Assembly: GCA_012064385.1 (NCBI GenBank)
Contig: QRDG01000137.1
Location: 1,823,929 to 1,887,928 of the forward strand
Length of the DNA: 64,000 nucleotides
From: Puccinellia tenuiflora
Taxonomy: Eukaryota; Streptophyta; Magnoliopsida; Poales; Poaceae
Direction of reading: 5' to 3'
In this document: one piece after another, positions 1 through 11,534 of the stretch
Layout of the letters: the number at the start of each line of letters is the position of its first letter
Numbering within the stretch: the first letter of the stretch is position 1
Position numbers and translations under genes: made by a program
Notes under the pieces: model-generated
What the model was told of the DNA's origin: nothing
The model's database searches: none
The model's input: the letters and a program-made list of their open reading frames with translations, nothing else

Positions 1-3000
1 CCTCTACAGTGGCTGTATCCAAAGCAGTAAGTTCTGCTTCCATAGTTGACCTCGTCAATATGGTCTGTTTACAAGACCTCCATGACACTGCGCCACCTCC
101 AAGGGTAAATGCATACCCACTTGTGGCGTAGAGTTCATCAGCATCTGAAATCCAGTTAGAGTCACTATATCCCTCTAGCACGGCAGGGTGCCCAGAATAG
201 TGAATCCCATAGCTCATTGTACCGTTCAGATAGCGCATGACCCTTTCAAGTGCATGCCAATGATCATTACCCGGGTTTGACATGAACCTGCTCAACTTGC
301 TTACAGCATATGAGATATCAGGTCTCGTCGCGCTCGTGAGGTACATGAGTGAACCGATTATCTGAGAGTATCTCAATTGATCTATCGATTCCTTCTTGTT
401 CTTTCGAAGTGCCACACTAGGATCATAAGGTGTTGGAGAAGGCTTGCTGTCTATAAAACCGAACCGGCTCAAGACCTTCTCAACATAGTGTGATTGTGTT
501 AAAACAATCCCACTCTTATCCTTAATCAGCTTGATGTTCAGAATTACATCAGCTTCTCCCAGATCTTTCATGTCAAAGCATTTTGACAGAAACGACTTGA
601 CCTCATTTATCACATTCATGCTTGTACCAAATATCAATATGTCATCGACATACAAGCATAATATGACACTATCGGCCCCACCATGGCGATAATACACACA
701 CCTATCAGCCTCATTAATGGCAAAGCCCGCAGAAGTCAAAGTTCTGTCAAACTTCTCATGACATTGCTTAGGTGCTTGTTTCAGTCCGTACAAGGACTTC
801 AACAACTTGCATACCTTTCTCTCTTCACCCTTTACCACGAACCCATCAGGCTGATCCATATAGATCTCCTCTTCCAACTCTCCATTGAGGAAAGCTGTCT
901 TTACGTCCATTTGATGAACGATGAGACCATAAGAGGCAGCCAGGAAAAGTAGTACATGAATGGTGGTCAGTCTAGCGACAGGTGAATAGGTATCGAAGTA
1001 ATCTTCGCCTTCTCTCTGCGTGTAGCCCTTGGCCACAAGCCGCGCCTTGTACTTCTCAATAGTACCATCAGGCCGCAACTTCTTTTTAAACACCCACTTA
1101 CAACCCACTGGTTTGCACCCATATGGTCGTTCAGACAGTTCCCATGTCCCATTAGAAAGAATCGAGTCCATCTCATTATGGACAGCTTCTTTCCAGTCAT
1201 CTGCATCAGGAGATATGTATGCCTCTACAATGGACGTAGGAGTATTGTCCACAAGGTACACAATGAAATCATCACCAAAGGATTTTTCAAACCTCTGTCT
1301 CTTGCTCCTCTTAGGAGCTTCATTGTCATCCTTCTCTAGGATAGTCTCAAGTGGTTGTTCAGAATGATCACTAGATGTACTAGATTCAGGAATTATTTCA
1401 GAAGAAATTCTAGCAGTGCTATGCATATCTTTCATAGGAAACATATTCTCAAAAAAAGTTGCATCACGAGATTCCATTATAGTATCAACATGCATATCAG
1501 GAACTTCAGATTTAACCACTAAAAATCTATAACCAACGCTACGCGGCGCATAGCCAAGAAAAATACAATCCACTGTCTTTGGTCCGAGTTTGCGTTTCTT
1601 CGGAATAGGAATGTTGACTTTCGCCAAGCATCCCCACGTACGCAAATAAGAAAGTGATGGCTTTCTTCCATCCCACTCCTCATAAGGGGTTTTCTCTTTA
1701 TTCTTGTTAGGAACTCTATTCAGGACATGACATGAAGTCAACAAGGCCTGCCCCCACCATGCCTTAGATAAACCCGCAGTATCCAACATGGAATTCACCA
1801 AGTCGGTCAGCGTGCGGTTTTTCCTCTCGGCAATCCCGTTTGATTGGGGCGAGTAGGGAGGCGTCCTCTCATGAATAATGCCGTGTTCCTCACAGAATTC
1901 GTCAAATATTTTCGCAAAATATTCTCCACCACGATCCGACCTAAGACGCTTGATCTTTCTCTCTAATTGATTTTCAACTTCAGCCTTATAGATTTTAAAG
2001 TAGTCTAAAGCTTCATCTTTAGTTTGCAACAAATACACATAGCAGAACCTAGTAGCATCATCAATTAATGTCATGAAATATCTCTTTCTACCTTTTGTCA
2101 ACACACCATTCATCTCGCATAGATCAGAATGTATGAGTTCTAGAGGTGCCAAGTTTCTCTCCTCGGCCGCCATGTGAGGCTTCCGAGGTTGCTTAGATTG
2201 CACACAACTATGGCACTTAGAACCTTTGGCAATAGTGAATTTCGGAATTAAACACATGCTGGATAGCCGAGACATTAAACCAAAATTAATGTGACATAAA
2301 CGAGAGTGCCAAACACTAGCATCCGAATCAACATTGCCACAAATATGGTTCACTGACTTATTACAAAAATCTGAAAGGGAAAAGCGGAACAAGCCTCCGC
2401 ACTCATAACCTTTACCAATAAATTGTCCAAACTTTGACACAACCACTTTATTGGACTCTAAGACTACTTTAAACCCATCTCTGCATAGAAGGGAGCCGCT
2501 AACGAGATTCTTGTTCATAGTAGGGACATGCTGCACGTTCCTCAGCTGCACGATCTTTCCCGAAGTAAACTTCAGATCTACCGTGCCAACACCACGAACA
2601 GAAGCATGTGATCCATTCCCCATTAGGACGGAAGAATCCCGTGCGACCTGGTAAGAAGTGAACATAGAGATGTCAGAACATACATGAACATTAGCACCTG
2701 TATCAATCCACCAACATGAAGATTGAAATACTGAAAGCACAACAGGTAAATTACCATACCCATCAGTATTGCTAGCGGTCACGACGTTGACAGTATTGGT
2801 GCCATCTTTTCCTTTGCGATCTGCACATTCAGGGCAGTTCTTGGAATAGTGGCCAAGCTCTCCGCAGGTATAACATCCTCCCTGCCCAGCTTTGTTCACC
2901 TTCTTCTTCTTCTTCTTGAAGTCAGTAGTCTTTGCAGGCTTATTGAACGAGGGCTTGAAATTCCCTTTGTTCTTGACATGTGAGTTCTTCTGCACCATGT

Positions 3001-3590
3001 TGGCGCTAGACTGACCCTCACCGCCTCTCTCATTAGTGTCCTTAGCCCGAGATTTCTCCTCAACATCAAGAGACGCAATCAGATTTTCAACTGATATCTC
3101 CTGTCTCTTATGTTTGAGAGTTGTGGCGAAGTTCCTCCAAGACGGAGGCAACTTTGCAATAATGCACCCAGCCACAAACTTGTCGGGGTATGGCACACTT
3201 GAGAAGTTCGAGCTCTTTTGCAATACATTCTATTTCATGAGACTGTTCCACTACAGAACGGTTATTGACCATCCTGTAATCATGGAAACTCTCCATGACA
3301 TAGAGTTCACTGCCAGCATCGGATGCACCGAATTTCGCATTCAGTGCTTCCCAGAGCTCCTTGCCGTCCTCTATGTGCATGTACACATCGCACAGACGGC
3401 CATCAAGAAAGCTAAGAATACATCCCCTGAAGGCAGTATTGTCATACCGGAACTTTTCCTGATCTTGCTCAGAAATAGTTCCCTCAGGCATGACTTTACT
3501 GACATCAAATATTTTCAAAGCCATCAGCCAGAGCTGGCACTTCACTTGCCACCTCTTAAAGCTCACACCGGTAAACTTTTCCGGTCTCAT
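1..3590 (-). pseudogene. copia gag-pol polyprotein, frameshifted in gag, 3' end outside window
   Basis: Encodes the retrotransposon polyprotein. Visible parts are: gag start at ATG 3590 (the upstream frame is closed by a stop); CCHC zinc knuckle at 2834-2875 (C-x2-C-x4-H-x4-C); protease motif DTGA at 2693-2704; integrase with an HHCC-like start near 2300, then the D and E motif regions down to about 1800; RT with YVDD at 641-652; and RNase H from about 180 to the window edge. The 160-codon gag frame ends early at 3108. The downstream frame begins upstream of that stop, so one extra base in the G-run at 3185-3188 (plus strand) best explains the break. From there to base 1 I saw no stop, but I did not check every codon. 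The integrase-before-RT order fixes this as Ty1/copia. The gag type resembles cereal BARE/Angela-like elements, but the family name is a guess. Confidence 0.85.
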
Positions 3591-4432
3591 AGCATCAGCA
3601 AAACCATTGATAACTCAGGAAATTGCCTATAATTAGGTTTTTGGATTGTTGAGTAATTAGGCAATAATTCCATGATTAATTCCAGAATATTAAGCATGAC
3701 AACAATCGCTACTAACATGTTAATCTCAAACATACTAGAAGTATTAACTAACATGAACAGCAGCATAGTAGCAGAACACATGTTAAGCCAGCAGATCGGA
3801 TCACGCAACACGTACCGATCCGTGGTGGAGGAAGTAGTCGTAGCCGTTGCCGTACCAATGTTGTTGACGACAACGTTGGCGATGACCGGTCGAAGAAGAC
3901 AGCGTTGAAGACGACGAGCTTTAAGTCCCACCGAGCGACCAGGAAGACGAGCCGTGATGACGAACTTGAGCAGTCACGCGGAGCGCTTCCCAAAAACCTA
4001 ATTAGCCCTCTCCCGTACAGGATCGCAAGAGCTAAGGGTTCCGGAGACCTGCTCTCCCGTTCGCCGGTGCATGCCGGCGATCGGGATGGAGTAGACTACG
4101 GTGGCGGCGCAAGGCACGAGATTGGCAAAACCTAGATTGGTTTGGTGTCTCATGCGGCGCACGCAGTGCACGACAATATATAGTGCGGCTCGGGAAAACC
4201 CTAACGGGTACAACGTGGGCCAAGTCCACGTCGTAGGTCGGTTACAGTAGCCCACGATCCGGGAGCGACCCGAACCGACTAACTGTGACGCGTCCGTCCA
4301 GACCGTTTTTCCCGGACTGCAAAAATAAAGCTCAGCTCGGCGAGATTCCCGCAACCCGCGGCGCGGCGCGTCGTGACGAGACGGGCGGGCGGTGCGTGCG
4401 TGCGAGCGGCGGCGGAGGAGGAGGAGCGCGTG
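1..4432 (-). mobile_element. Ty1/copia LTR retrotransposon, partial (runs off left edge)
   Basis: A minus-strand copia element. Its polyprotein reads gag, protease, integrase, RT, RNase H from about 3590 down to base 1, the copia domain order. Right of the gag start lies a roughly 840-bp leader/LTR-like stretch with a minus-strand TATA box (TATATA near 4176-4181) and many short open stretches but no gene. I could not find a tRNA-Met primer site between 3600 and 4432, so the LTR/leader boundary is unresolved. The element stops where an unrelated gypsy LTR starts at 4433, so it is either interrupted or truncated there. The 3' LTR lies outside the window. Confidence 0.85.
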
Positions 4433-4872
4433 TGTCGTGGGGTCACTCTTCAACTACCCCACGGTGGGGATACCTGGTGCACGCCAAGACTGAGGCCCAC
4501 CTGGCGGCCCGATGAAGCCCAACAAGTTACAACTTGAAGTACAAGACAAGAACCTCATGTAAACCCTACCTGGCTCCCTTTATAAAGCCAGGCAGGGGCA
4601 CCCCATAGGGGGGATCCCCAGGGGACACACAGATAGGCATAGCCCTAGCGAGACCACGTCTCAGACCATCGCCCTTGCGGCCACCATGTAACTTCACATC
4701 ATCATCTATACAGATCAGACAAGCAGGATGTAGGTCTTTACCTCACCATGAGGGGCCGAACCTGGGTAAATCCTTGCTTGTCAGCCGACGGAACTACCAG
4801 CGCGCCATCTCTCTCCCCCTCAATCAACCCGGGGTACTCGACCCAGGGATTTGCCAAGTCACAACCTCGTCA
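4433..4872 (+). repeat. 5' LTR of a truncated Ty3/gypsy (Tat-type) element
   Basis: This 440-bp stretch starts TGTCGTGGGG and ends CCTCGTCA. Its last 130 bp match, in reverse orientation, the LTR at 14456-14865, including the AACCTGGGTAAAT region and the CCCGGG-containing 3' part. It carries TATAAAG near 4580. It is directly followed by a gypsy primer site, so it is a 5' LTR in sense orientation. No partner LTR is nearby, so the rest of the element is gone. Confidence 0.75.
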
Positions 4873-4960
4873 ATTGGCGCCGTCTGTGGGAAGAACACGC
4901 GCTGGATTCAACGTTTCGGCGGCTCCAATCTCCATAAACAAAAGCGACCAGATCGCATCT
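4873..4960 (+). promoter_or_regulatory. gypsy primer-binding site and truncated leader
   Basis: Immediately after the LTR end comes ATTGGCGCCGTCTGTGGGAA, the primer-site signature of Tat-type plant gypsy elements. About 70 bp of leader follow before similarity is lost near 4960, so the internal part of this element is deleted. Confidence 0.7.
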
Positions 4961-5546
4961 AGAGAGCCTCCTATTCTCACTCACTTACCAAGTAGTAGAA
5001 CACTCCACTATATAAGTTGGTGCAACTCCTCTCAAACTAGCGGGGTGGGACTAAACTTTAGCTCCCACTCCACTCTCATGTGTGAACACACAAAATTCTG
5101 CCACCACAATTGGGTTTTGAGATTTTCTGAAATTGCTATTTTGCTGCCACAAATGGGCCCAATTCTAACACCACTTTGTGGCCACGACAGCACACACGAT
5201 ACACTAAAAGAAGAAAAGGTTCCTGGTAGCGCCACTTGGTCATCGTCATCACCCACGACGTCACGGTCGAATAATTTCTACTTCACAATGGGGTGAATAT
5301 GAAATACTATTCACCACGGAGGCAGAAAGATCACACACCAAGATGTCCTAGCGACAAATAACTCTTATTTTTGCTCAACCACCATCTTGCGGTAAATTGA
5401 CACATAATGTTCTCCACCTAAAAAATGCATTCGTAACTATGACTCTACCGCGGTAGAACGACACACCGCATGTGAACAGCCGAACATGTCAAAGAGCCGA
5501 TTTCGAAGCTCTTGTTGCGGACTAAAAATCTTACGCCTCCACCGCT
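4961..5546. other. unassigned spacer with an LTR-like segment
   Basis: No convincing gene. Read on the minus strand, 4975-5065 has a TTTAGTCCCAC-type motif and a TATATAG box. That arrangement is common in grass LTR promoters, so this is probably an old LTR fragment. Open frames here have no recognisable domains. Confidence 0.4.
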
Positions 5547-5551
5547 GTTGG

Positions 5552-5946
5552 TGTAACACCCCGTTTTTTTATCGGGTATCCTCATCCACCAAAAGTTCTT
5601 GTCATTGCCACCGACAACCTTTTTATATGTCTTTATAGAATTTTGAAGCAGAGATGGTCGCGAAGCTATCTCTCTGAGGCATTCGATCGTGGAGTACTCT
5701 TTTATTCATATCAAAGATGAGACCATGAAATCAATTTTATGGCTTCGTCGTACTCCTTCTGTCGTACCTACAGGTTACTTTTCAAAACAAACATCTTCTA
5801 AGAGATCCGAGTCCATGGTTGCGTCGGGCTTGTCGAGCTAGACAAAATGGACTACCCATTTGCCGAAGTCGGAGGTCGGACGCATTCTTCCGCTGGTGTT
5901 GTAGATGTGGTAGCATCTAATCTTATTAGTAAGGTGGGATGTTAAA
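5552..5946 (+). repeat. 5' LTR
   Basis: Direct repeat partner of 9364-9760; starts TGTAACACCCC and ends GATGTTAAA. It ends in AA rather than the usual CA, but the target duplication and primer-site spacing support this boundary. Confidence 0.9.
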
Positions 5947-5948
5947 GT

Positions 5949-5959
5949 TGGTATCAGCT
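5949..5959 (+). promoter_or_regulatory. primer-binding site (initiator tRNA-Met type)
   Basis: TGGTATCAGCT lies 2 bp after the LTR and matches the usual TGGTATCAG primer site. It is cut short by a MITE insertion that duplicated GTATCAGCT. Confidence 0.8.
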
Positions 5960-6298
5960 ATAGCTGGCCATGGGCAGCCCGGCCCGGCCGGCCCGACCCA
6001 GCCCGAAAAAGCCTGACCCGGCCCGACCCGGTTGTGCCATCGGGCCGGGCTCGGGCCTGTATTTCGGGCCCGACCATTGGGCCGGGCCGGGCTCGGGCTT
6101 AAGAAAAACAGAATTTAGGCTTCTAGCGGGCCGGGCCGGTCGGGCTTTGTTGGGCTTTGGTCGGGCCAGGCCGGGATCGGGCCCGATTTTTGTGGCACGA
6201 CAGCCGGGCCGGGCCGGGCTCGGGCCTAGCTTTTGTGCGCCGGGCTTTTTTTTAGGCCCGGCCCGAGCCCGGCCCGGCCCGAAAAATGGCCAGGTCTA
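5960..6298. mobile_element. GGCCCG-rich Mutator-type MITE
   Basis: This 339-bp insert is flanked by an exact 9-bp duplication, GTATCAGCT (5951-5959 and 6299-6307), the target length of Mutator-like elements. Its ends are imperfect inverted repeats (TAGCTGGCCATGGG left; AAAATGGCCAGGTCTA right). The body is dense in GGCCCG and CGGGCC words on both halves, so it can fold back on itself. The 109-codon open frame inside it is a by-product of the GC-rich repeats. Confidence 0.75.
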
Positions 6299-6307
6299 GT
6301 ATCAGCT

Positions 6308-9300
6308 TAACCGGTGGACTTTGCTACATGTGCGTAAACTTATGTACCAAAGGAAAAGATCCTAGTTCTTGTGGTGTGATCTAAATGACAGGGCGTCAGC
6401 CTTGTGAGGTTGGGTGAAATATCCCAATTTGGGATGTCTTTGTGCCTAAATTAGTTCAAATTTGTGACCTAGGTGGTGCAAAAACTTAAAATCTATGCTA
6501 GTTTTGGCTAATAAACATTAAAATTTGTCACACTAGTGCACAATAGGATGGGTTTTGGGGTATGCATCTCAGATATGCTTCCATTTTTGACTTCTTTATT
6601 GATGAATGATTTCAACAATTGTGTTTCGTCTATCAATGTGATATTGTTGATTGGTTGCATCGTTATTGTTATATCTCTATGCTTGCTATATCACGTTCAA
6701 TACTTGTGATTATGCATTGTAAGTATGCTTTTCATGGTAATATCGTGATCTTAAATTGATTGATCTAATGTTGTTGGCTTGTGTGATGCCATTCTCTAAT
6801 TCTGCATGGTTGCTTTAATGTGTCCATTTGTAATGTGGCTCCCAAAGTATGTTTATGCACATTACTTTCTTGTTTTGTTGGCCATAGTAAGTGAAGGTTA
6901 CTGTTGATAGTTTTAAACATTTCACAATGGCATTCATGACATGTTGCTATGTTTTGTGCTCTTGTTAATAAAGTACCAAGAGCTTTCTTTTGTTAGTAGT
7001 TGTTATCGGAAAAAGTGGATAGATTCCATTATGGTTGGTAATTTTTGAGTTTTGTTCCAGTGGGTTTAAGAGAATGCCTTTTGGCTAGTTACATTGAGGT
7101 TTTGTGGCTCCCCAGCAGTGTTCAGGTAATTCTCTTTCGTGTTGCCACTTCTCGGTGTAATCATGTGGGACATATTTGATAAAGCTTGCCCTCGGAGTTG
7201 TCAGTTGTTTAGAACCTCCAGCGGGCAACTTAGTTGTTCTTTCAGTGTTCAGGACACTTCTTGTCTGTGATTTAAAAAAGAGTGGTTGTTTATTTGTGGA
7301 GCAACAATTGAATAGTTTTCTACTTTGGTTGCTTGAGTCCTTTCCCGAGACGATCGCTAGGGTAAACTTTAAACTTTGAGTTGGTTGAGTAGCACTTGAG
7401 TTTTTATTGGTTGTTTGAAACACCTCGATTGTTAGTGACATATGTCACTCGTTGAGTTTAGTGGGATGTTTGTTGAACTACAAGACAAGTGTCATTGGTT
7501 GTGGTTTATCTAAACACCCTGAGTTGTGTAAATTTTGACTTCTTTAGTGAAAATGTTCTTTCCAGTTGGTGCCCCCCAATAGAGTTCTTCTTATAGCACT
7601 CTTAGGGTCTCATCTCCTATCGTTATAGAGAACGGCATCCGTGTGGTTTATGTGGGCTACAATAGTGATGCCTTTGTTACTTCACCATTCATGTGGCCTT
7701 ATTGTTGTGGTATGTTGGAGCTATATCCTTCACTAATAGTCAGTAGCCCATCGATTAAGCCTCTTTTTGTTATGATCTAACCAGCTATTTTGATACTGAG
7801 ACTTGAATCTTTTGCTTGTGTCCCTTGTGTCACTGGATAGAACTGAAGTGATCCGACTCTTTCCTTTGGTGTGCCATTGTGACTCGAATGAGCCTTATGT
7901 TGCCATCTCTTCTTTTATGTTGGATGTTCTATTAGCTTTCTTTTGCAAGGATCTAATTGCCCTTCTAGTGAACATATGTTGGGCTCTGTCTTCCCGTAGC
8001 AGGTACAACTTTCTAATGTAGTTTCTACCATGTGGAGCATATCTTCGGAGTATGAACCTTGGAACTTCTTGGTGCGAGTTACTAAATTCTTGCTCGTCGA
8101 TGATTCTCAAAGCTATGTTACTCTTGGTTCTAGGCTTAAGCCCAATTTCTTGCTTCCATCGACGAGTTCCCAGTCTGATACAATTGTTTCATGTGGCTCT
8201 TGCCTCAGACTCATGAATCATCTTGCCATTTTGTCATAAAGCTTTTCCTTATTCAGTTACCATAGATATCTGGTTCTTTGTACCTGTTGTTTAAGAAGTG
8301 AAATATCTCCACATTGTTAAACGCAGTTCGGTTGGCCCTAACTCTTTCAACCATGTATTGATATTGGAGTTGTAGATTTTCAGACCCGGTATGGTAAAGG
8401 TTGACCATCCTTCTAATGAAAAACCTTGTATCTTCTCAGCAAGCAAGTTCTTGCTCTAATGAGGCTAGTTTTATGGTAAGGCTTAGAATATGGTTTGGTC
8501 TGGTGACTGGATTGATGGGGGTCGACCTCGAACTCATGTTCGTTCCCTGACATCTTTTCACTCCACCATGTGAGGAGACCGAGAGTTAGAACCATGGTTC
8601 ACTTGTTTACATACAAAGCAAATAGTTTGAGTAAAGGATGGCTTGATCAACCATGTCATTTACTCTTATTATTCGCCCATGTTATGATGAAGAAATGAAC
8701 TTGAGTGTTTCTCGCTAGCTTCCTATGAGCTAATGCTTGTCAACCTAAACCATAGGTGGAATAGTTGGTCTCTACGAAACTCATGCAGTTCGTTTTGTCT
8801 TCAAGCTCTGCCTCATACCCTCGTGTGGCTCTTGTCCCGGAGCTATCCTTAAGTTGGCCCAAAGAATAAGTTATGGGGTTGTTGCATGGTCTTTTCAAGA
8901 CAATGTCCTTCAGATGCTTCCATGTTTTCAAGGTGCTTGTGCCCTAGAGTTGGGTCCCCTTTTGCCTTGAAAGTAGATTGTTTGATGGCTGCCTCGTTTG
9001 CCATCTACGGCAATAGGGTTGTTTCACTTCCTTGGTTAATGAATTATAGGAACCCTTTCCAGAGTATCCATGTTTTTGTTCTCATGGGTCTCCTCTTGCT
9101 AAAACTTGTTTTTTTTAATTCATGTGTTCTTTGTTTGCTTAGAATGCCTTATGAGCTTGGTCGCTCTATATAATTTGATTGAGTGGTTGCATGATGTGTA
9201 GTGACCAGGCCTGATCATGAAAGTTCTATTGCTTCGTGTGCCCTCACTCTTTGGAGTTTCTTGAGTACTACCTATTTTATTATGGTGATTGTTTGTGCTC

Positions 9301-9363
9301 GTAGTCTAGTAGCCCTAACATAATAAAGAACTCGAGGGCGAGTTCCTGTTAAGGTGGGTAGAC
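6308..9363 (+). other. non-coding interior of the LTR element
   Basis: About 3 kb, T-rich on the plus strand, with only short unconserved open frames. I recognise no retroelement domain in any frame. A purine tract at 9351-9363 abuts the right LTR and is the likely plus-strand primer. Confidence 0.6.
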
Positions 9364-9760
9364 TGTAACACCCTGTTTTTTTATCGGGTATCCTCATCCA
9401 CCAAAAGTTCTTGTCATTGCCACCGACAACCTTTTTATACGTCTTTATAGAATTTTGAAGCAGAGATGGTCGCGAAGCTATCTCTCGGAGGCATTCGATC
9501 GTGGAGTACTCTTTTATTCATATCAAAGATGAGACCATGAAATCAATTTCACGGCTTCGTCGTACTCCTTCTGCCGTACCTACAGGTTATTTTTCAAAAC
9601 AAACATCTTCTAAGAGATCCGAGTCCATGGTTGCATCGGGCGCTTGTTGACCTAGACAAAATGGACTACCCATTTGCCGAAGTCGGAGGTCGGACGCATT
9701 CTTCCGCCGGTATTGTAGATGCGGTAGCATCTAATCTTATTAGTAAGGTGGGGTGTTAAA
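9364..9760 (+). repeat. 3' LTR
   Basis: Starts TGTAACACCCTG and ends GGGTGTTAAA, followed by the GTTGG duplication. About 3.5% different from the 5' LTR by eye. Confidence 0.9.
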
Positions 9761-9765
9761 GTTGG

Positions 9766-10319
9766 CATGCCAACCGCCAACACCGGAGATGTGACCACAT
9801 GGGCCACGACATCTCCAAGGAAAGGGTTTGGATCATGGACAAACAAACAAGTCTCAAGAGTTAAAATACTCTCAATTATTTATACCAAACTTTTCTACTT
9901 TGTGATAACTTATCTAGGCGTTCCTTGTATATTGTTTTGTTCATGTATATCATTTGATATAGAATCTGGAACACAATTTTTATGTTTAATTAGTAGACTC
10001 GACGGTGTAAAATGCTAATATATATTGATGTATATGTTTCATATACCAATTTATTATTTATCATTATGAATATATGTGGTAGTTCTAAACTGAAAATGTA
10101 TTTTTTCAAAAAAAAACTTGTTATCAATATTGAACTCTCAGTGCATTCAGCCGTAAGTTTAAGGTAACCAATATTTATCACATTAAACATTTATAGGTAA
10201 CATTTTCTGTATGAATCTTACATATGTGCAAACTTGGTAGGGTGTTTTAGAGTGCATGGATCTAGCAAATAATCTGCGAGGGGTTTCTAGAGTGCAACAC
10301 TACGAGGTGTAAGTGAATC
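9766..10319. other. AT-rich spacer, no gene seen
   Basis: About 550 bp with only short open frames and no repeat boundary that I can recognise. It separates the LTR element from the Harbinger nest. Confidence 0.5.
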
Positions 10320-10757
10320 TAAGGGTCTGTTTGTTTCCGATTCTACTTCTGCTTTTGGGGTCTAGAAGTAGAAGTTGTACCAAACAGCAAATATTTGTAA
10401 AGCGATGGTAAGAAGCAGGGTCGGAAAATGAACTGCGCCGGCCTCCCCGAGCGAAAGCAGGATCAGGGGTGCTTTTCCCTGCTTCCCGAGCTTCCCGAAA
10501 TACAGTGGACAACAATACCCTCCATACTTCAGATTATTCACAAAAAAACTGCCACCGAACGAACTGACCCGAGCAAACCAGCGTCGCGCGAGTCCTCGAC
10601 CACTTCTGCTCCTGTCTCGTTGCCATGGAAAGCAAGGGTTAGGGTTCCCCGCCGCCGCCGCCACAGTTCGCCGCTGCCGCCCTTCCCCGCCCTCGAATCT
10701 CCCATCCCCGCTCCGTTCCTCCCCTACTCATGCCCTGTTCCGGTCGATTCGTCCCCG

Positions 10758-10823
10758 TCGGCCTCGTCCCCGTCGGCTGCCCGAGATGGGTCGGCCTCGT
10801 CCCCGTCGGCTGCCCGAGATGGG
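10758..10823. repeat. 33-bp exact tandem duplication
   Basis: A 33-bp GC-rich unit (10758-10790) is repeated without change at 10791-10823, within the 5' untranslated part of the Harbinger element. Confidence 0.9.
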
Positions 10824-11168
10824 AGCTCTTCGAGCCGCCGGCGCCTCGCAACTACCTCCGCTGCCGTCCCCGGGAGCTTCTCTGCCTCGCCACACCTTCC
10901 TCCGTCGTCGGCCCCGTGAGCTTCTCCGACCTCGGCAGCCACTCTTCAGCGTCGCCTTGCCTCACCAACCTCCTCCAGCAGCAAGGTGAGGCAACACCAC
11001 CGTCTCTATTTATTTTGTTGTTGTTAGTGATGAACATGGACAAATTTGTTGTGAGTTCATATTGTGCATAGATAAATTGAAGTGTTGTGTTATTTAATTT
11101 GCTGAAATCTGTGAATGTGAATAAGATTATTAAAGTGTTGTGAGTTCATGCCATGTTTATGTATTTAG

Positions 11169-11489
11169 ATGGATCAAGATAAGACACCAAAGGCACATTG
11201 GGATGCTTTATCTACTACAATTTTTTGTGAAATCTGCCAAGGTCAGAAAAGGGCAGGAAATAGGACTACCGCTCTCCTTAGTCCGGAGGGGTACAAGAAT
11301 TGAGGTACAGAATTTGCTCGTAGGACAGGGAGAAACTACACGAAGACACAGTTCAAAAATAAATGGGATTCAACCAAAGCATTGTACCAAGCATGGGTGT
11401 ATTACAAAATCAAAGCAACTGGACTTGGTTGGGATCCGGTGAAGAAAACTGTTACAACAGATGATGCTCAGTGGGCTGAATTGATCAAG
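11169..11489 (+). pseudogene. Myb/SANT-like DNA-binding protein of the Harbinger element, stop-interrupted
   Basis: Harbinger elements carry a second protein with a trihelix Myb/SANT-like domain that helps the transposase bind the ends and enter the nucleus. Here ATG 11169 opens a frame with the family's early tryptophan (residue 11, AHWDAL) and later FKNKWD, YYKIKATGLGWD and WAELIK features. An in-frame TGA lies at 11301-11303 (codon 45), after which the frame carries on in register to a donor-like AAG/GTATGA at about 11489. The upstream copy is thus cut to 44 residues unless read through. Family assignment is from recalled motif pattern. Confidence 0.7.
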
Positions 11490-11534
11490 GTATGACATAT
11501 GCAATGTTTATGTCATATTTACATTGTGAAATAC

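Larger units (their letters stand above)
5552..9760 (+). mobile_element. complete non-coding LTR retrotransposon (TSD GTTGG)
   Basis: Two direct repeats of about 395 bp (5552-5946 and 9364-9760) begin TGTAACACC and end GTTAAA. The flanks are an identical 5-bp duplication, GTTGG (5547-5551 and 9761-9765). A tRNA-Met type primer site follows the left LTR and a purine tract (AAGGTGGGTAGA) precedes the right one, which sets plus orientation. The internal 3.4 kb shows no gag, protease, RT or integrase, so this is a non-autonomous or fully decayed element. By eye the LTRs differ at about 14 positions, mostly transitions, plus a 2-bp indel. Confidence 0.9.

Noticed and set aside
5970..6299. 109-codon frame rich in Gly/Pro/Arg
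   Set aside because: It lies wholly inside the GGCCCG-rich MITE and is a by-product of its short repeats.
7085..7441. 118-codon minus-strand frame in the LTR element
   Set aside because: Opposite to the element's sense strand, with no domain and no supporting neighbours.
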